5,524 nucleotides of DNA from NCBI GenBank assembly GCA_017940955.1, contig JAGAXP010000241.1:1-5524 (forward strand), read 5' to 3'. The notes under the pieces are model-generated. The model did no database searches. It saw only the letters and a program-made list of their open reading frames with translations, and was not told the DNA's origin. How positions within the stretch are numbered: position 1 is the stretch's first letter; every line of letters begins with the position of its first letter. The position numbers and the translations under genes are program-made. Shown in pieces: positions 5,030-5,524 of the stretch. This stretch comes from Oribacterium sp. GTDB lineage: Bacteria > Bacillota_A > Clostridia > Lachnospirales > Lachnospiraceae.

Positions 5030-5524
5030 TCACGGCCGGCATCTGTCACACGGCTTATATCCTTCCGCAATTATTTCTTCTCTTGTCTGATTCGAATATT
5101 TTTTGTTCTTCTCTTTCATATCTTTCACAGAATCGCACTGTGGCAGGTGGAATCTAAGAGTATTGGTATTCTTCACATACTTATAGTTCTCATCACCTGT
5201 AGTCTCAGGCACTGTTCCTGCTACAGCTGCATTAGTAACAGACTGGGAATTAAGTACCGGTTCCCCGGGTGTGAAATCATCGCATGGAGCCGTTTCAAAG
5301 GATAATGTTTCTCCATCGGATCTAATGGTTATAGTCCCCTGCTTATCAGTCCGGAATAAATGAACGCCAACATTCATCAACCGCTGGAGACTGTCGGCAT
5401 GGGGATGACCGTAGTCATTACCATCAGCACAGCTTATAACCGCATATTCCAGCGAAACCATATTGAGAAATTCCTCACTCGAAGAATTGTAGCTGCCATG
5501 ATGCCCGACTTTATATACATCAGA
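5030..5524 (-). CDS. ComEC/Rec2-type metallo-beta-lactamase-fold protein with C-terminal Ada-like zinc domain (C-terminal 164 residues)
   Basis: The reading frame is open to the right edge, so the visible start at 5461 is only an internal Met. The first residues, SDVYKVGHHGSYNSSSEEFL, are the conserved HHGS segment of the beta-lactamase-fold domain of ComEC-like proteins. YAVISC and GNDYGHPH (residues 28-42) complete that domain's end. A Pro/Thr/Val-rich linker (about 80-112) leads to YVKNTNTLRFHLPQC, then KPCDRCRP (residues 116-164). These Cys (130, 159, 162) and the Phe-His pattern match the small Ada-type metal-binding module often appended to secreted or surface nucleases and hydrolases of Firmicutes. 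Family members act at the cell surface on nucleic acids or related phosphodiesters. The N-terminus is outside the window, so it could be a stand-alone secreted hydrolase rather than full ComEC with its membrane channel. A terminator follows. Confidence 0.85.
   Translation of the reverse strand, partial: SDVYKVGHHGSYNSSSEEFLNMVSLEYAVISCADGNDYGHPHADSLQRLMNVGVHLFRTDKQGTITIRSDGETLSFETAPCDDFTPGEPVLNSQSVTNAAVAGTVPETTGDENYKYVKNTNTLRFHLPQCDSVKDMKEKNKKYSNQTREEIIAEGYKPCDRCRP

Overview
The window looks like an accessory stretch of a low-GC Firmicutes genome, most likely from the Lachnospiraceae (Butyrivibrio, Roseburia or Lachnospira type). This rests on base composition, strong AGGAGG-type ribosome binding sites, and the style of the ComEC-like, DnaQ-like and transposase proteins. 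No rRNA or other firm taxonomic marker is present, so the assignment is inference. Every gene I can support lies on the minus strand, so transcription runs from high to low coordinates.

From the right (upstream) end: the C-terminus of a ComEC/Rec2-type metallo-beta-lactamase-fold protein carrying a C-terminal Ada-like zinc domain (5030-5524), followed by a hairpin terminator. Next comes about 500 bases of decayed material (4469-4985). It holds short CCCTCAA repeats, two tandem IS-end-like repeats, and fragments of broken reading frames. A broken HNH-nuclease remnant (4236-4411) follows.

The core is a minus-strand cluster of four genes. (1) A 158-aa helix-turn-helix protein (3736-4212) ends in a hairpin terminator. 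(2) An 858-aa protein (1073-3649) joins a RadD/XPB-like superfamily 2 helicase to a C-terminal HExxH metallopeptidase domain of YgjP/SprT type. (3) A small lysine- and cysteine-rich protein (786-1023) has its two halves in different frames, joined at a run of nine A. (4) A DEDDh (DnaQ/PolC-epsilon type) 3'-5' exonuclease (203-691) is cut off before its last catalytic motif by an insertion sequence, whose transposase start lies at 1-92.

The most interesting part is the helicase-metallopeptidase fusion with a regulator, a probable zinc-binding small protein and a proofreading-type exonuclease. Helicase, protease and nuclease together suggest processing of protein-blocked or foreign DNA, such as DNA-protein crosslink repair or an anti-phage role. 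That is inference: I recognise no named system with this composition. The IS-truncated exonuclease, the frameshifted small gene and the decayed flanks show the locus has been eroding or rearranging.
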